A stretch of 64,000 bases of DNA from an uncultured Lachnospiraceae bacterium (lineage in GTDB: Bacteria; Bacillota; Clostridia; Lachnospirales; Lachnospiraceae), in the NCBI GenBank assembly GCA_947627245.1, contig CANQVH010000012.1, positions 1 through 64,000 on the forward strand. Reading direction: 5' to 3'. The notes beneath the pieces are model-generated. The model ran no database searches and was not told the DNA's origin. It saw nothing but the letters and a program-made list of their open reading frames with translations. Position numbers and translations under genes: made by a program. Shown here piece after piece: positions 52,858-61,819 of the stretch. Position 1 is the first letter of the stretch, and each line of letters begins with the position of its first letter.

Positions 52858-53904
52858 TTGACGGACATGACAATATTGATTGTGGATGATGTTGAGATCA
52901 ATCGCGGGCTTCTTACGGAGATATTCGGGGACGAATATAATATTATCGAGGCGTCGAACGGCGTGGAGGCGGTCAAGGTGTTGAACGGAGACACCAAGAT
53001 CTCGGCGATGCTGCTCGATCTGCTGATGCCTGAGATGGATGGACTGGGCGTGCTCAGAGAGATGAACAAGAACGGTATGATCAAGTCGATCCCGGTCTTT
53101 CTGATCACGGCGGCCAACAGCAACGAGATGCTGATGGAAGGATATAACCTTGGCGCGGTCGATATTATTTCCAAGCCTTTTACGCCGCATTTCCTGCGCA
53201 GCCGGATCAACAGGGTAATCGAGCTCTATCGGCACAGGAATGAGCTGGAGAGCATCGTCGCCGAGCAGGTGGAGAAGCTGAATCGGATGAATCAGTCCGT
53301 GATCGAGACGCTGGCGACGGTCATCGAGTTCCGGGACTGCGAGTCGGGCGAGCATGTCAAGCGTATTTCCGGACTCACGAATCTGCTGCTGACGCAGGTG
53401 AGCAATACGTATCCGGAGTACAATATGCCGAAAGCGGAGATTGAGAAGATTGCGCTGGCGTCCGTGCTTCACGACGTGGGCAAGATCGCGATCCCGGACG
53501 GCATTCTGAACAAGCCGGGCCGTCTGACGCCGGAGGAGTTCGAAATCATGAAGCAGCACACGGTCAAGGGCGGGGAGATCCTGCAGACGATCCCTGAGAT
53601 CATGGATGCGGAGATTTACGAATATAGTTTTGATATCGCGAGACACCATCATGAGCGCTGGGACGGAAGAGGATATCCGGACGGCCTGAAGGGCGACGAG
53701 ACGTCGATCGGCGCGCAGGTTGTGGCGGTGGCGGATGTCTACGACGCGCTCACCTCGGAGCGTGTCTACAAGAAAGCGTTCGACCATGATACCGCTGTGA
53801 AGATGATCCGTAACGGTGAGTGCGGCACGTTCAACGAGAAGCTGTTGAGCGCGTTCGCGGCGGTCGAGGACAGGATCAGGAACAGAGAATGGCTGAGTGA
53901 ATAA
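52858..53904 (+). CDS. Response regulator with HD-GYP output (c-di-GMP phosphodiesterase type)
   Basis: 348 residues. The TTG at 52858 or the ATG at 52867 may be the start. The receiver (ILIVDDVEINRG, LLDLLMPEMDG with the phospho-aspartate, SKPF) covers residues ~1-125. After a coiled-coil linker comes the HD-GYP domain with LHDVGKIAIPDGILNKPG, HHHERWDGRGYPDGLKGDE and VADVYDALTSER. HD-GYP enzymes hydrolyse cyclic di-GMP. With the HPt gene upstream it forms a phosphorelay output that could oppose the GGDEF protein at 28303. Confidence 0.93.
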   Translation: MTDMTILIVDDVEINRGLLTEIFGDEYNIIEASNGVEAVKVLNGDTKISAMLLDLLMPEMDGLGVLREMNKNGMIKSIPVFLITAANSNEMLMEGYNLGAVDIISKPFTPHFLRSRINRVIELYRHRNELESIVAEQVEKLNRMNQSVIETLATVIEFRDCESGEHVKRISGLTNLLLTQVSNTYPEYNMPKAEIEKIALASVLHDVGKIAIPDGILNKPGRLTPEEFEIMKQHTVKGGEILQTIPEIMDAEIYEYSFDIARHHHERWDGRGYPDGLKGDETSIGAQVVAVADVYDALTSERVYKKAFDHDTAVKMIRNGECGTFNEKLLSAFAAVEDRIRNREWLSE

Positions 53905-53927
53905 GGCATACGAAAGGACAGGACGCT

Positions 53928-54896
53928 ATGAAGAAATATGACGTGACGGCGCTGGGCGAGCTGTTGATTGATTTTACGGAGAACGGCGCCAGCGGTCAGG
54001 GGAATCCGTTGTTTGAGGCGAACCCGGGCGGGGCTCCGTGCAACGTCCTCGCCATGCTCGGAAAGCTGGGAGACAGGACGGCGTTTATCGGAAAGGTCGG
54101 GAAGGACTTTTTCGGAACGCAGTTGAAGGAAGCGGTTGAGGAGGTCGGGATTGATGCCACGTACCTCTACATGGACGAGAAGGTACACACAACGCTCGCG
54201 CTGGTACATACGTTTCCGGACGGCGATCGGGATTTTTCCTTCTATCGGGATCCGGGAGCCGATATGATGCTGACCGAGGACGAGGTGCCGGAGGAACAGA
54301 TCCGCGATTCAAAGATTTTCCATTTCGGCACGCTGTCCATGACGCATGAGGGCGTCCGCAAGGCTACGAAGAAAGCGCTCTCCGTCGCGAAGGCGGCCGG
54401 GACGATGATCTCCTTCGATCCGAACCTGCGCCCGCCGCTCTGGGAATCGCTCGACGACGCGAAGGAGCAGGTGCTCTACGGGCTCGGATTCTGCGATATC
54501 CTGAAGATTTCGGACAACGAGATCCAGTGGCTGACCGGTGAGGAGGACTTCACGCAGGGCGTCCGGTGGATCAGGGAGCGTTATCCGCAGATTCGGCTGA
54601 TCCTTGTCTCGATGGGCAGGGATGGCAGCCGCGCGTATTACGGGGATTCGATCGTCGAGGTTCCGGCGCGTCTGTGCCCGGACACGATCGAGACGACGGG
54701 CGCCGGGGACACGTTCTGCGGTTGTGTGTTGCATTATGTCTGCGGACACGGGCTCGACGGCCTGACGGATCAGGATTTGAAGGAGATGCTCTGCTTCGCG
54801 AATGCGGCGGCCTCGATCATCACGACGAGAAAGGGCGCGCTGCGCGTGATGCCGAATCCGGAAGAGATACAGAGCGTTCTTGCCGCGGAGAAATAA
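53928..54896 (+). CDS. PfkB-family sugar kinase, fructokinase-like
   Basis: 322 residues of the ribokinase/PfkB fold, phosphorylating a free sugar (most like fructose) with ATP. Motifs are GELLIDFTE at the start, NPGGAPCNVLAMLGKLG, FIGKVGKDFFG and the anion-hole/catalytic signature ETTGAGDTFCG with the catalytic aspartate. It begins 23 nt after the HD-GYP gene but ends at a strong terminator. The substrate is assigned only by likeness to fructokinases. Confidence 0.9.
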   Translation: MKKYDVTALGELLIDFTENGASGQGNPLFEANPGGAPCNVLAMLGKLGDRTAFIGKVGKDFFGTQLKEAVEEVGIDATYLYMDEKVHTTLALVHTFPDGDRDFSFYRDPGADMMLTEDEVPEEQIRDSKIFHFGTLSMTHEGVRKATKKALSVAKAAGTMISFDPNLRPPLWESLDDAKEQVLYGLGFCDILKISDNEIQWLTGEEDFTQGVRWIRERYPQIRLILVSMGRDGSRAYYGDSIVEVPARLCPDTIETTGAGDTFCGCVLHYVCGHGLDGLTDQDLKEMLCFANAAASIITTRKGALRVMPNPEEIQSVLAAEK

Positions 54897-54923
54897 AAAT
54901 TAAATAAAAGAATCCAGAATCAG

Positions 54924-54973
54924 AAATACCGTTTGCATCGGGTTTTCAAACGCCCGTGCAAGCGGTATTTTTG
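54924..54973 (+). terminator. Rho-independent terminator after sugar kinase
   Basis: AATACCGTTTGCA pairs with TGCAAGCGGTATT (one G-U), capped by an inner GGG/CCC stem, followed by TTTGCTTTTTCC. Confidence 0.9.
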
Positions 54974-54989
54974 CTTTTTCCGCCTTGAG

Positions 54990-55018
54990 TTGAATTTCCT
55001 CGAATTTTGTGTTAAATT
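54990..55018 (+). promoter_or_regulatory. Predicted sigma-A promoter for PAPS-reductase/ParB pair
   Basis: TTGAAT and TAAATT with a 17-nt spacer, about 40 nt before the GTG start. Confidence 0.55.
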
Positions 55019-55054
55019 AGAAGACAGAAATTACCAAATTCTGGAAATTAGAAG

Positions 55055-56395
55055 GTGAAGACGGTGAAGCGGGAATATCTTGAGGATGATGTACTGAGCG
55101 CGTTTGAAAAGAGAATACGTCTGATTTTTGAAGAGTTTGATAATATCTATATCTCTTTTTCCGGAGGAAAGGACAGCGGACTTCTTCTGAACATGGTGCT
55201 GGATTACCGGAGAAAATATTATCCGGAGAAGGTGATCGGCGTCTTCCATCAGGATTTTGAGGCGCAGTACACCGTGACGACGCAGTATGTGGAGCGGACG
55301 TTCGAGCGCATCCGAAAGGAAGCGGAGCTTTACTGGGTCTGCCTTCCGATGGCGACGCGCACGGCGCTCGGCAGCTATGAGATGTACTGGTATCCGTGGG
55401 ACGACAAGAAACAGGACATCTGGGTCAGGGAAATGCCGAAACACGACTATGTGATCAACATGGAAAACAATCCCATGACGACCTACCGCTATCGGATGCA
55501 TCAGGAGGATCTGGCGAAGCAGTTCGGGCGCTGGTACCGGATGTCCCACGGGGACAAGAAGACCGTTTGCCTGCTGGGAATGCGGGCGGACGAGTCCCTG
55601 CAGAGGTACAGCGGTTTCCTCAACAAAAAATACGGATATCGGGGCGAGTGCTGGATCAGCAAGCAGTTTAAGGACGTCTGGTGCGCTTCTCCGCTTTATG
55701 ACTGGACCTCCGAGGATGTCTGGCACGCGAATTATCTTTTCAATTACGATTATAACCGCCTGTATGACCTTTATTATATGGCCGGACTGAAGGTATCGCA
55801 GATGCGCGTGGCGTCGCCGTTCAACGATTATTCCAAGGACGCGCTGAACCTGTACCGCGTGATCGATCCGCAGATCTGGGTGAAGCTGGTAGGACGCGTG
55901 CAGGGCGCAAATTTTGCCAGCATTTATGCGAAGACGAAGGCGATGGGCTATCGCAGCGTTTCGCTGCCGGAGGGGCATACGTGGAAGTCCTACACGCAGT
56001 TTTTGCTGGATACGCTCCCGACCAGACTCAGAAACAATTATGTGAAGAAATTCAACACCTCGATCGAGTTCTGGCACAAGACCGGCGGCGGACTGGACGA
56101 GGAGACGATTCGGGAGCTCGAGGAGCACGGCTACAAGATTCAGCGAAACGGCGTCTCCAACTATACGCTGAACAAAAAGTCGCGCGTGATCTTTCTTGAG
56201 AAAATTCCGGACGACACGGACGACATCAAATCGACAAAGGATATTCCGAGCTGGAAACGCATGTGCTTTTGCATTTTGAAGAACGACCACATCTGCCGTT
56301 TCATGGGGTTCGGCATGACGCGGGAGCAGCAGAAGCGCATCAATCTGATCCGGGATAAGTACAAGAGCGTGGAGGATATGAATTATGGAACATAA
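55055..56395 (+). CDS. PAPS-reductase-like DUF3440 family protein (IbrA-like)
   Basis: 446 residues; the GTG at 55064 (after GAAGGTGA) is an equally good start. The PP-loop SFSGGKDSG near residue 36 binds ATP as in PAPS reductases and related adenylating enzymes. VVCLLGMRADESLQR and DWTSEDVWHANYLFNYDYNR are further family features, and the long C-terminal part ends in KRMCFCILKNDHICRFMGFG with four nearby cysteine/histidine residues that could hold a metal. It overlaps the ParB-like gene by 11 nt. This pairing is that of E. coli IbrA-IbrB, known as a gene-expression modifier; the chemistry is unknown. Confidence 0.85.
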   Translation: MKTVKREYLEDDVLSAFEKRIRLIFEEFDNIYISFSGGKDSGLLLNMVLDYRRKYYPEKVIGVFHQDFEAQYTVTTQYVERTFERIRKEAELYWVCLPMATRTALGSYEMYWYPWDDKKQDIWVREMPKHDYVINMENNPMTTYRYRMHQEDLAKQFGRWYRMSHGDKKTVCLLGMRADESLQRYSGFLNKKYGYRGECWISKQFKDVWCASPLYDWTSEDVWHANYLFNYDYNRLYDLYYMAGLKVSQMRVASPFNDYSKDALNLYRVIDPQIWVKLVGRVQGANFASIYAKTKAMGYRSVSLPEGHTWKSYTQFLLDTLPTRLRNNYVKKFNTSIEFWHKTGGGLDEETIRELEEHGYKIQRNGVSNYTLNKKSRVIFLEKIPDDTDDIKSTKDIPSWKRMCFCILKNDHICRFMGFGMTREQQKRINLIRDKYKSVEDMNYGT

Positions 56396-56918
56396 GAGCC
56401 CTGCCTATGGCGTGATTGCAGTGCCGATCGAGAAGATTAAGCCGAATACATACAACCCGAATGCGGTCGCTCCGCCGGAGATGAAGCTGCTCTATGACAG
56501 TATCAAGGCGGACGGGTACACGATGCCGATCGTCTGCTACTACGACAAGGAGGATGACAGCTACATCATCGTGGACGGCTTTCACCGCTACCGGGTCATG
56601 CTGGAGCATCAGGACATCTACGACAGGGAGGGCGGCATGCTTCCGGTCTCTGTGATCGACAAGCCGATCGACCAGCGGATGGCGAGCACGATCCGCCACA
56701 ACCGCGCCCGCGGCAGCCACGATGTGGATCTGATGAGCAACATTGTCAAGGAGCTGCACGAGTTCGGACGTTCGGATGCGTGGATTTCGAGGCATCTTGG
56801 GATGGATCGCGATGAGATCCTGCGCCTGAAGCAGATCACCGGTCTGGCGGCGCTGTTCAAGGACATCAATTTCGGGCAGGCGTGGAAGCCGGTGGACGAG
56901 CTGGATATGGACGAATAA
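56385..56918 (+). CDS. ParB/sulfiredoxin-like domain protein (IbrB-like)
   Basis: 177 residues. VPIEKIKPNTYNPNAVAPPE is the ParB N-terminal start, YIIVDGFHRYRVM is the ParB-box equivalent, and RHNRARGSHDVDLM follows, where nuclease/CTPase-type residues lie. The C-terminal half has a helix-turn-helix-like HEFGRSDAWISRHLGMDRDE. It is translationally coupled to the PAPS-reductase-like gene. It is unlikely to be a chromosome-partition ParB, because ParA and parS are absent and the protein is short. Confidence 0.87.
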   Translation: MEHKSPAYGVIAVPIEKIKPNTYNPNAVAPPEMKLLYDSIKADGYTMPIVCYYDKEDDSYIIVDGFHRYRVMLEHQDIYDREGGMLPVSVIDKPIDQRMASTIRHNRARGSHDVDLMSNIVKELHEFGRSDAWISRHLGMDRDEILRLKQITGLAALFKDINFGQAWKPVDELDMDE

Positions 56919-56996
56919 AATTAATTTTTAATACTCTTTTTAGAATTAGTGTAGTATACTAGGTGACAGGGCGAAACGCCGACACGGAGGTATGCT

Positions 56997-58520
56997 ATGA
57001 AGAAGAAAAAGAAGAGCTGGAAAGGGAAGGGGCTGGTTCTCGTGCTGCTGGCGGCGGCAGTTGGGGCCGGCCTTTATCTGCATGCGAGAAAAAAGGAGAC
57101 GGAGAATCGGCTGCCGGAGAACATGAGGATCGAGGAGGCGGCCCGCGGTACGATCCGTATTACGACAGAGGGCAGCGGCTCGATCGAGGCGGCGGACGAG
57201 TATCCGGTTTTGGCGGAATACACGCTGAAGATCGACACGGTCAAAGCCGAGAACGGGGACGTGGTGCAGGAGGGCGATGTGCTGGCGACGGTCGATGAGG
57301 ATTCTGTGAAGGAGCAGATCTCACTTCTGGAGAACAGTCTGTCCGAGCTGAACGCCGCGATCAGCACGTCGGACCGCTCCGGTTCCTCGTCGCTGACTTC
57401 TCCGATCTCGGGGCGGGTGAAACGTATTTTTGCGAAAGAGGACGATGTGCTGACCGATGTGGTAACGGAGCACGGCGGCGTCATAGAGCTGTCTGCGGAC
57501 GAGAAGCTGAAGGTAGAGTTCACCCCAGTGAAAGCGCTGAAGCCCGGGGACACTGTGACGGTCTCTTTTTTGGGCTATGAAGAAGAGGGAACGGTTCTGT
57601 CGGAAAAGGACGGCGTCTATACGGTGACGATTCCGGATGATTCCGATTACCCGGTGGATACGGAGGCGACCGTGACGGATGAGGACGAGAATGTGCTTGG
57701 GACAGGGTATCTCAAGTCCAATCATCCGTATCTGGTGGACAGCGCCTACGGGATCGCGGACGAGATCAATGTCGAGGTCGGCGAGTGGGTGGATTCCGGC
57801 TCCACGCTCCTGACAAGGAGATATTATACGTACAACGGAGATTATCTGTCGCTTCTGGAGAACCGGGATGAGCTGATGCAGAAGCTGCAGGAGCTGCGTG
57901 AGCTGGAGAGTACGCCGCAGATCTGCGCCGAGAGAAGCGGGATCGTCTCGGAGCTCATGCTGCAGGACGGCGCGGTCGTTTCGGAGGATATGCAGATGTA
58001 CCGGCTGATTTCTACTGACCGCTTCTGGCTGAAGACGCAGATCGACGAGCTGGATATTCCCGGTGTGAGGGAGGGGCAGACGGCGAAAATCGTGTTTGAC
58101 GCGTTTGATGACGAGGAATACGAGGGCAGGGTCGAAAAGATCTCCGCGCTCGGTGAGAACGTCGGCGGCGTGACGAAATATACCGTCACGATCTCGGTGC
58201 CGGGGATCGAGAAGGTGCGCACGGCGATGAGCGCGACCGCCACGATCGTGATCGATGAGAAGGAAGACGTGCTTCTGGTGCCGGTTGACGCCGTGCAGAC
58301 GGTCGACGGGCAGCGCTGTGTGACGGTGGTTCGGGACGGAGAACAGGAGAGCGTGCCGGTGACGCTCGGCCTTGTCAACAACACGCAGGCGGAGGTAGTC
58401 GAGGGACTTTCCGAGGGTGATCAGGTAGCGGTGCTGGGCAAATCGGATCTGGAGATCATGATGGATATGATGCAGCAGAGCCGTTCTCAGTTCGCGGGAG
58501 GTGACAGACAGAATGATTGA
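56997..58520 (+). CDS. MacA/HlyD-like membrane fusion protein of ABC exporter
   Basis: 507 residues. One N-terminal membrane helix (LVLVLLAAAVGAGLYLHA) anchors an extracytoplasmic protein with a biotinyl-lipoyl-like segment (VKAENGDVVQEGDVLATVDE), a beta-barrel domain with KTQIDELDIPGVREGQTAKI and a membrane-proximal domain with VLLVPVDAVQTVDGQRCVTV. It would connect the MacB-like ABC transporter encoded next to its substrate. Downstream genes overlap. Export of a peptide or drug is typical; the cargo is unknown. Confidence 0.88.
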   Translation: MKKKKKSWKGKGLVLVLLAAAVGAGLYLHARKKETENRLPENMRIEEAARGTIRITTEGSGSIEAADEYPVLAEYTLKIDTVKAENGDVVQEGDVLATVDEDSVKEQISLLENSLSELNAAISTSDRSGSSSLTSPISGRVKRIFAKEDDVLTDVVTEHGGVIELSADEKLKVEFTPVKALKPGDTVTVSFLGYEEEGTVLSEKDGVYTVTIPDDSDYPVDTEATVTDEDENVLGTGYLKSNHPYLVDSAYGIADEINVEVGEWVDSGSTLLTRRYYTYNGDYLSLLENRDELMQKLQELRELESTPQICAERSGIVSELMLQDGAVVSEDMQMYRLISTDRFWLKTQIDELDIPGVREGQTAKIVFDAFDDEEYEGRVEKISALGENVGGVTKYTVTISVPGIEKVRTAMSATATIVIDEKEDVLLVPVDAVQTVDGQRCVTVVRDGEQESVPVTLGLVNNTQAEVVEGLSEGDQVAVLGKSDLEIMMDMMQQSRSQFAGGDRQND

Positions 58521-59202
58521 GCTGCGTGACATCCGGAAGATCTATCAGCTTGGCGAGGAGGAAGTCCACGCGCTTGACGGAGTCAGCCTCACGATACAGG
58601 ACAGGGAGTTCGTCGCGATCATCGGAGCGTCGGGAAGCGGCAAGTCCACACTGATGAATATTATCGGCTGTCTTGACACAGCGGACGAGGGCACCTACAA
58701 GATCGACGGGCAGGAGGTATCTGACCTCACCGAGAAGCAGCAGAGCATTCTGCGCAACCGGAAGATCGGATTTATCTTCCAGCAGTTCAACCTGCTCCCG
58801 AAGCTGACGGCTTACGAGAATGTGGAGCTTCCGCTGATCTATCAGGGTGTGCCGGGCTCGGAGAGGAAGACGCGCGTGCTTGAGGCGCTTGAGAAGGTAT
58901 CCCTCGGAAACCGTGTGCACCACAGGCCGAATCAGCTCTCAGGCGGACAGCAGCAGCGTGTCGCGGTGGCCCGCGCTCTTGTGACGCGGCCGTCGCTGAT
59001 TCTTGCCGACGAGCCGACCGGGAATCTGGATTCCCACTCGACGAACGACATCATGCAGCTTCTGAAGGAGCTGCACGAGCAGGGGAATACGCTGGTGCTG
59101 ATTACGCACGACAATGAGATCGCGGCGGCGGCGCCGAGACGCGTGCGGCTTCTGGATGGAAAGATTGTCTCCGACAGCGGGAAGGGAGGCGGCCGGGTAT
59201 GA
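58501..59202 (+). CDS. ABC transporter ATP-binding protein (MacB/LolD type)
   Basis: 233 residues, beginning at GTG 58501 or more likely at ATG 58513 ([13 protein letters not shown]), 11 nt after GGGAGG. Walker A is [19 protein letters not shown], the Q-loop is [20 protein letters not shown], the signature is [16 protein letters not shown], and Walker B is [15 protein letters not shown], all of the LolD/MacB subfamily. The start lies inside the end of the fusion-protein gene and the stop overlaps the permease, so all three are coupled. Confidence 0.95.
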   Translation: MTDRMIELRDIRKIYQLGEEEVHALDGVSLTIQDREFVAIIGASGSGKSTLMNIIGCLDTADEGTYKIDGQEVSDLTEKQQSILRNRKIGFIFQQFNLLPKLTAYENVELPLIYQGVPGSERKTRVLEALEKVSLGNRVHHRPNQLSGGQQQRVAVARALVTRPSLILADEPTGNLDSHSTNDIMQLLKELHEQGNTLVLITHDNEIAAAAPRRVRLLDGKIVSDSGKGGGRV

Positions 59203-60365
59203 AGATTTCACAGGCCGGGAAGATGGCGTTCTCGGCAGTGCTCTCGAACAAGCTGCGCTCCTTTTTAACGATGCTCGGCATCATCATCGGCGTGATGGCG
59301 GTGACGCTGCTGATCTCGCTTGTGCAGGGCGCGACGAATACGGTGACGGAGTCGCTTGACGAGCTCGGCGGCGATCAGTTGGTCGTGTCGATCACGAATC
59401 GCTCCAAGCGGCTGACGCTCGGCGAGGTGGAAGCGCTTGCGGGAGAGGGCGGGATCGCCTATGTATCGCCGACTTTGTCCGGCAGCGGTACCGCGAAGGC
59501 GGCCGGCAAATCGACCGACGTGACGATCAACGGGATCACGGAGTTCTACGACGCGGTGCAGGGACTGGATCTGGAATCCGGCCGCGTCATCACGGAGCTG
59601 GACAACGAGCAGCGGCTGGGCGTGTGCATTGTCGGACATTCCGTGGCGAGGGATCTGTTCGGGAACACGGATATTTTGGATGAGACGATCCGCCTGTCGG
59701 GGCGGGATTATCGGATTGTGGGTGTGCTGAACGAGGCGCAGGAGACGATGTTCGGAAGCGCGAATTCGGCGGTGTTCCTGCCGTTTACAAACGCGCAGCG
59801 GCTACTCTCGAACGTCAGCGTCAGCAGCTTCTATGTAGCGACACAGGAGGGCGCGACGACGCAGGAAGCGGAGGATACGCTGGACCGTGCGCTGAGAGAG
59901 AAGTACGGGGACGACGACAGCTACAGCATTGTGAACCTCACAGACGTGATGGACGCGGTGAATGACGTCATGGCGGCGCTCGAACTGCTGCTCGGCGCGA
60001 TCGCAGGCATTTCGCTTCTGGTCGGCGGCATCGGGATCATGAACATCATGCTTGTGTCGGTGACGGAGCGCACGCGGGAGATCGGCATCCGCAAGGCGAT
60101 CGGCGCGCTGAAGTCCGACATTGTGGTGCAGTTCATGATCGAGTCCGTGATTATCTCGCTGATCGGGGGACTCATCGGAATGCTGATCAGCCAAGGCGTT
60201 CTGACGACGCTCAACACGCTGTATCCGGACTATCATTTCGGAATCACAGCGGGTGTTGCGGCGATGGCGCTCGGCTTTTCGATCATGGTCGGCCTCGTGT
60301 TCGGCATCTATCCGGCGAACAAGGCCGCGAAGCTAAAGCCAATCAACGCGCTGCGGTACGAATAG
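59199..60365 (+). CDS. MacB-like ABC transporter permease (FtsX family)
   Basis: 388 residues. A first helix near residue 20 ([20 protein letters not shown]) is followed by a large extracytoplasmic MacB-type domain to about residue 260 and then three C-terminal helices: [36 protein letters not shown] and [34 protein letters not shown] is the family's cytoplasmic coupling motif. It completes a three-gene tripartite-like export operon ended by a terminator at 60372. Confidence 0.95.
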   Translation: MKISQAGKMAFSAVLSNKLRSFLTMLGIIIGVMAVTLLISLVQGATNTVTESLDELGGDQLVVSITNRSKRLTLGEVEALAGEGGIAYVSPTLSGSGTAKAAGKSTDVTINGITEFYDAVQGLDLESGRVITELDNEQRLGVCIVGHSVARDLFGNTDILDETIRLSGRDYRIVGVLNEAQETMFGSANSAVFLPFTNAQRLLSNVSVSSFYVATQEGATTQEAEDTLDRALREKYGDDDSYSIVNLTDVMDAVNDVMAALELLLGAIAGISLLVGGIGIMNIMLVSVTERTREIGIRKAIGALKSDIVVQFMIESVIISLIGGLIGMLISQGVLTTLNTLYPDYHFGITAGVAAMALGFSIMVGLVFGIYPANKAAKLKPINALRYE

Positions 60366-60371
60366 TAAAGA

Positions 60372-60434
60372 AAAAGCAAGAACTTCTCCGGGTGGACGCC
60401 CCTATAGGTCCTTCCCGGAGAAGTTCCTGCTTTT
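60372..60434. terminator. Bidirectional terminator between MacB-like operon and pepT
   Basis: AAAAGCAAGAACTTCTCCGGG pairs with CCCGGAGAAGTTCCTGCTTTT, with A- and T-tracts on the two sides, in the gap between convergent genes. It can end transcripts from both strands. Confidence 0.92.
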
Positions 60435-60445
60435 CAAGCCCTACG

Positions 60446-61663
60446 TTACTTTGCATATCGTGCGACGATTCCGAGCAGTACCTCCACGACAATGTCCATG
60501 CTTTCGGCGGTGATGTGCTCGTATGGGCCGTGAAACGCGTAGCCGCCGGTGCCGAGGTTCGGGCAGGGGAGCCCGCGGAAGGAAAGCCGCGCGCCGTCCG
60601 TGCCACCGCGGATCGGCGAGACGTCAGGCTCCATCCCAAGCGAGCGGATGGAGTCTTTGGCATTGTCGATCAGATGCATGCAGGGGCGGATCTTTTCTTC
60701 CATGTTCCGGTATTGCTCCCGCAAGGTCAGCGTGGCCGTTCCGGAACCGTATTTTTCGTTGATCGTTTTTTCAATGTGGCGCAACGTCTCCAGACGGCTG
60801 TCGAAGCGGGCGCTGCTGTGGTCGCGGACGATATAGGAAAGCTGCGCGTGCTCGACCGTACCTTCCATCGACGTCAGATGGTAGAATCCCTCGTAGCGTT
60901 CGGTGTGCTCCGGACGCTCAGCGGCGGGAAGCATGCCGTTTATTTCCATGGCGACCAGAGAGGCGTTTATCATTTTATTCTTTGCGTCGCCCGGGTGGAT
61001 ATTGAAGCCGTTTACGTCAAAATTTGCCGCGGCTGCGTTGAAATTCTCGTAGACGATCTCGTTCTCTGCGCCTCCGTCCACCGTGTAGGCGTATTCGGCT
61101 CCGAAGGCGGGAAGGTCAAGACCGTCGGCTCCGCTGCCGACCTCTTCATCCGGGGTGAACCCGATGCAGATCTTCCCGTGCGGGATGCCGCCTTCGATCA
61201 GGCGCTGCGCAAGCGTCATGATCTCTGCGATACCGGCCTTATCGTCGGCTCCGAGCAGAGTCGTTCCGTCCGTGGTAATCAGGGTACGGCCCTTTAATCG
61301 AGCCAGATGCGGGAAGGTCTCGGGCGACAGGACGCGTCCGCTTGTCCCGAGGGCAACCGTATTTCCGTCGTAGTTTTCATGAATCTGCGGACGGACGTGT
61401 TCGCCGCAGAAGTCCGGCGCGGTATCCATGTGTGCGAGAAAGCCGATTGCAGGCTTATCCTCACAGCCCGGCGTCGCCGGAATCGAGCCGTAGACGTAGC
61501 AATTCTCCGCGACGCGGGCGTCCGCGATGCCAAGCTCTTTCATCTCGCGCACGAGCATTTCCGCCAGATCGAACTGTCTGCGGGTCGTGGGCGAGGAGAT
61601 GCTTTCTTCGTCGCTCGTGGTGTGGATTTTTACATAGTTTAGAAGTCTCTCATATGCTTTCAT
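60446..61663 (-). CDS. pepT: Peptidase T (tripeptidase)
   Basis: A cytoplasmic two-zinc M20 aminotripeptidase of 405 residues. I start at 61663 (MKAYERLLNYVKIHTTSDEE), which has GAAAGGAGCC upstream, instead of the track start 14 codons earlier. Metal and catalytic motifs are LAHMDTAPDF, TLLGADDKAGIAEIMTL and FTPDEEVGSGADG, then RGGTDGARLSFRGLPCPNL near the end. It is convergent with the MacB-like operon and monocistronic. Confidence 0.96.
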   Translation of the reverse strand: MKAYERLLNYVKIHTTSDEESISSPTTRRQFDLAEMLVREMKELGIADARVAENCYVYGSIPATPGCEDKPAIGFLAHMDTAPDFCGEHVRPQIHENYDGNTVALGTSGRVLSPETFPHLARLKGRTLITTDGTTLLGADDKAGIAEIMTLAQRLIEGGIPHGKICIGFTPDEEVGSGADGLDLPAFGAEYAYTVDGGAENEIVYENFNAAAANFDVNGFNIHPGDAKNKMINASLVAMEINGMLPAAERPEHTERYEGFYHLTSMEGTVEHAQLSYIVRDHSSARFDSRLETLRHIEKTINEKYGSGTATLTLREQYRNMEEKIRPCMHLIDNAKDSIRSLGMEPDVSPIRGGTDGARLSFRGLPCPNLGTGGYAFHGPYEHITAESMDIVVEVLLGIVARYAK

Positions 61664-61736
61664 GTCTGTGGCTCCTTTCTCGCTTCCTTTTCCTGATTTT
61701 ACCAAAAGATCATGCTTTTGACAACGCAGTTATTGA

Positions 61737-61765
61737 TTGACAGGGCTTCCGCTTTCCGATAAAAT
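61737..61765 (+). promoter_or_regulatory. Predicted sigma-A promoter for secreted metallopeptidase gene
   Basis: TTGACA and TAAAAT with an ideal 17-nt spacer, about 55 nt before the start codon, divergent from pepT. Confidence 0.75.
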
Positions 61766-61819
61766 AAAATTGGAATATTATGATTTGGAACGGATTACTT
61801 GCGAGGGAGTTTACATAAC

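Noticed and set aside
56385-56918. Chromosome-partition ParB near an origin
   Set aside because: No parA, parS sites or DnaA boxes were seen and the protein is short; the overlap with a PAPS-reductase-like gene fits IbrB better.
56919-56996. Clear sigma-A promoter before the MacA-like gene
   Set aside because: A TATACT -10-like box is present but no -35 box at a normal distance could be found, so it was not listed as a feature.
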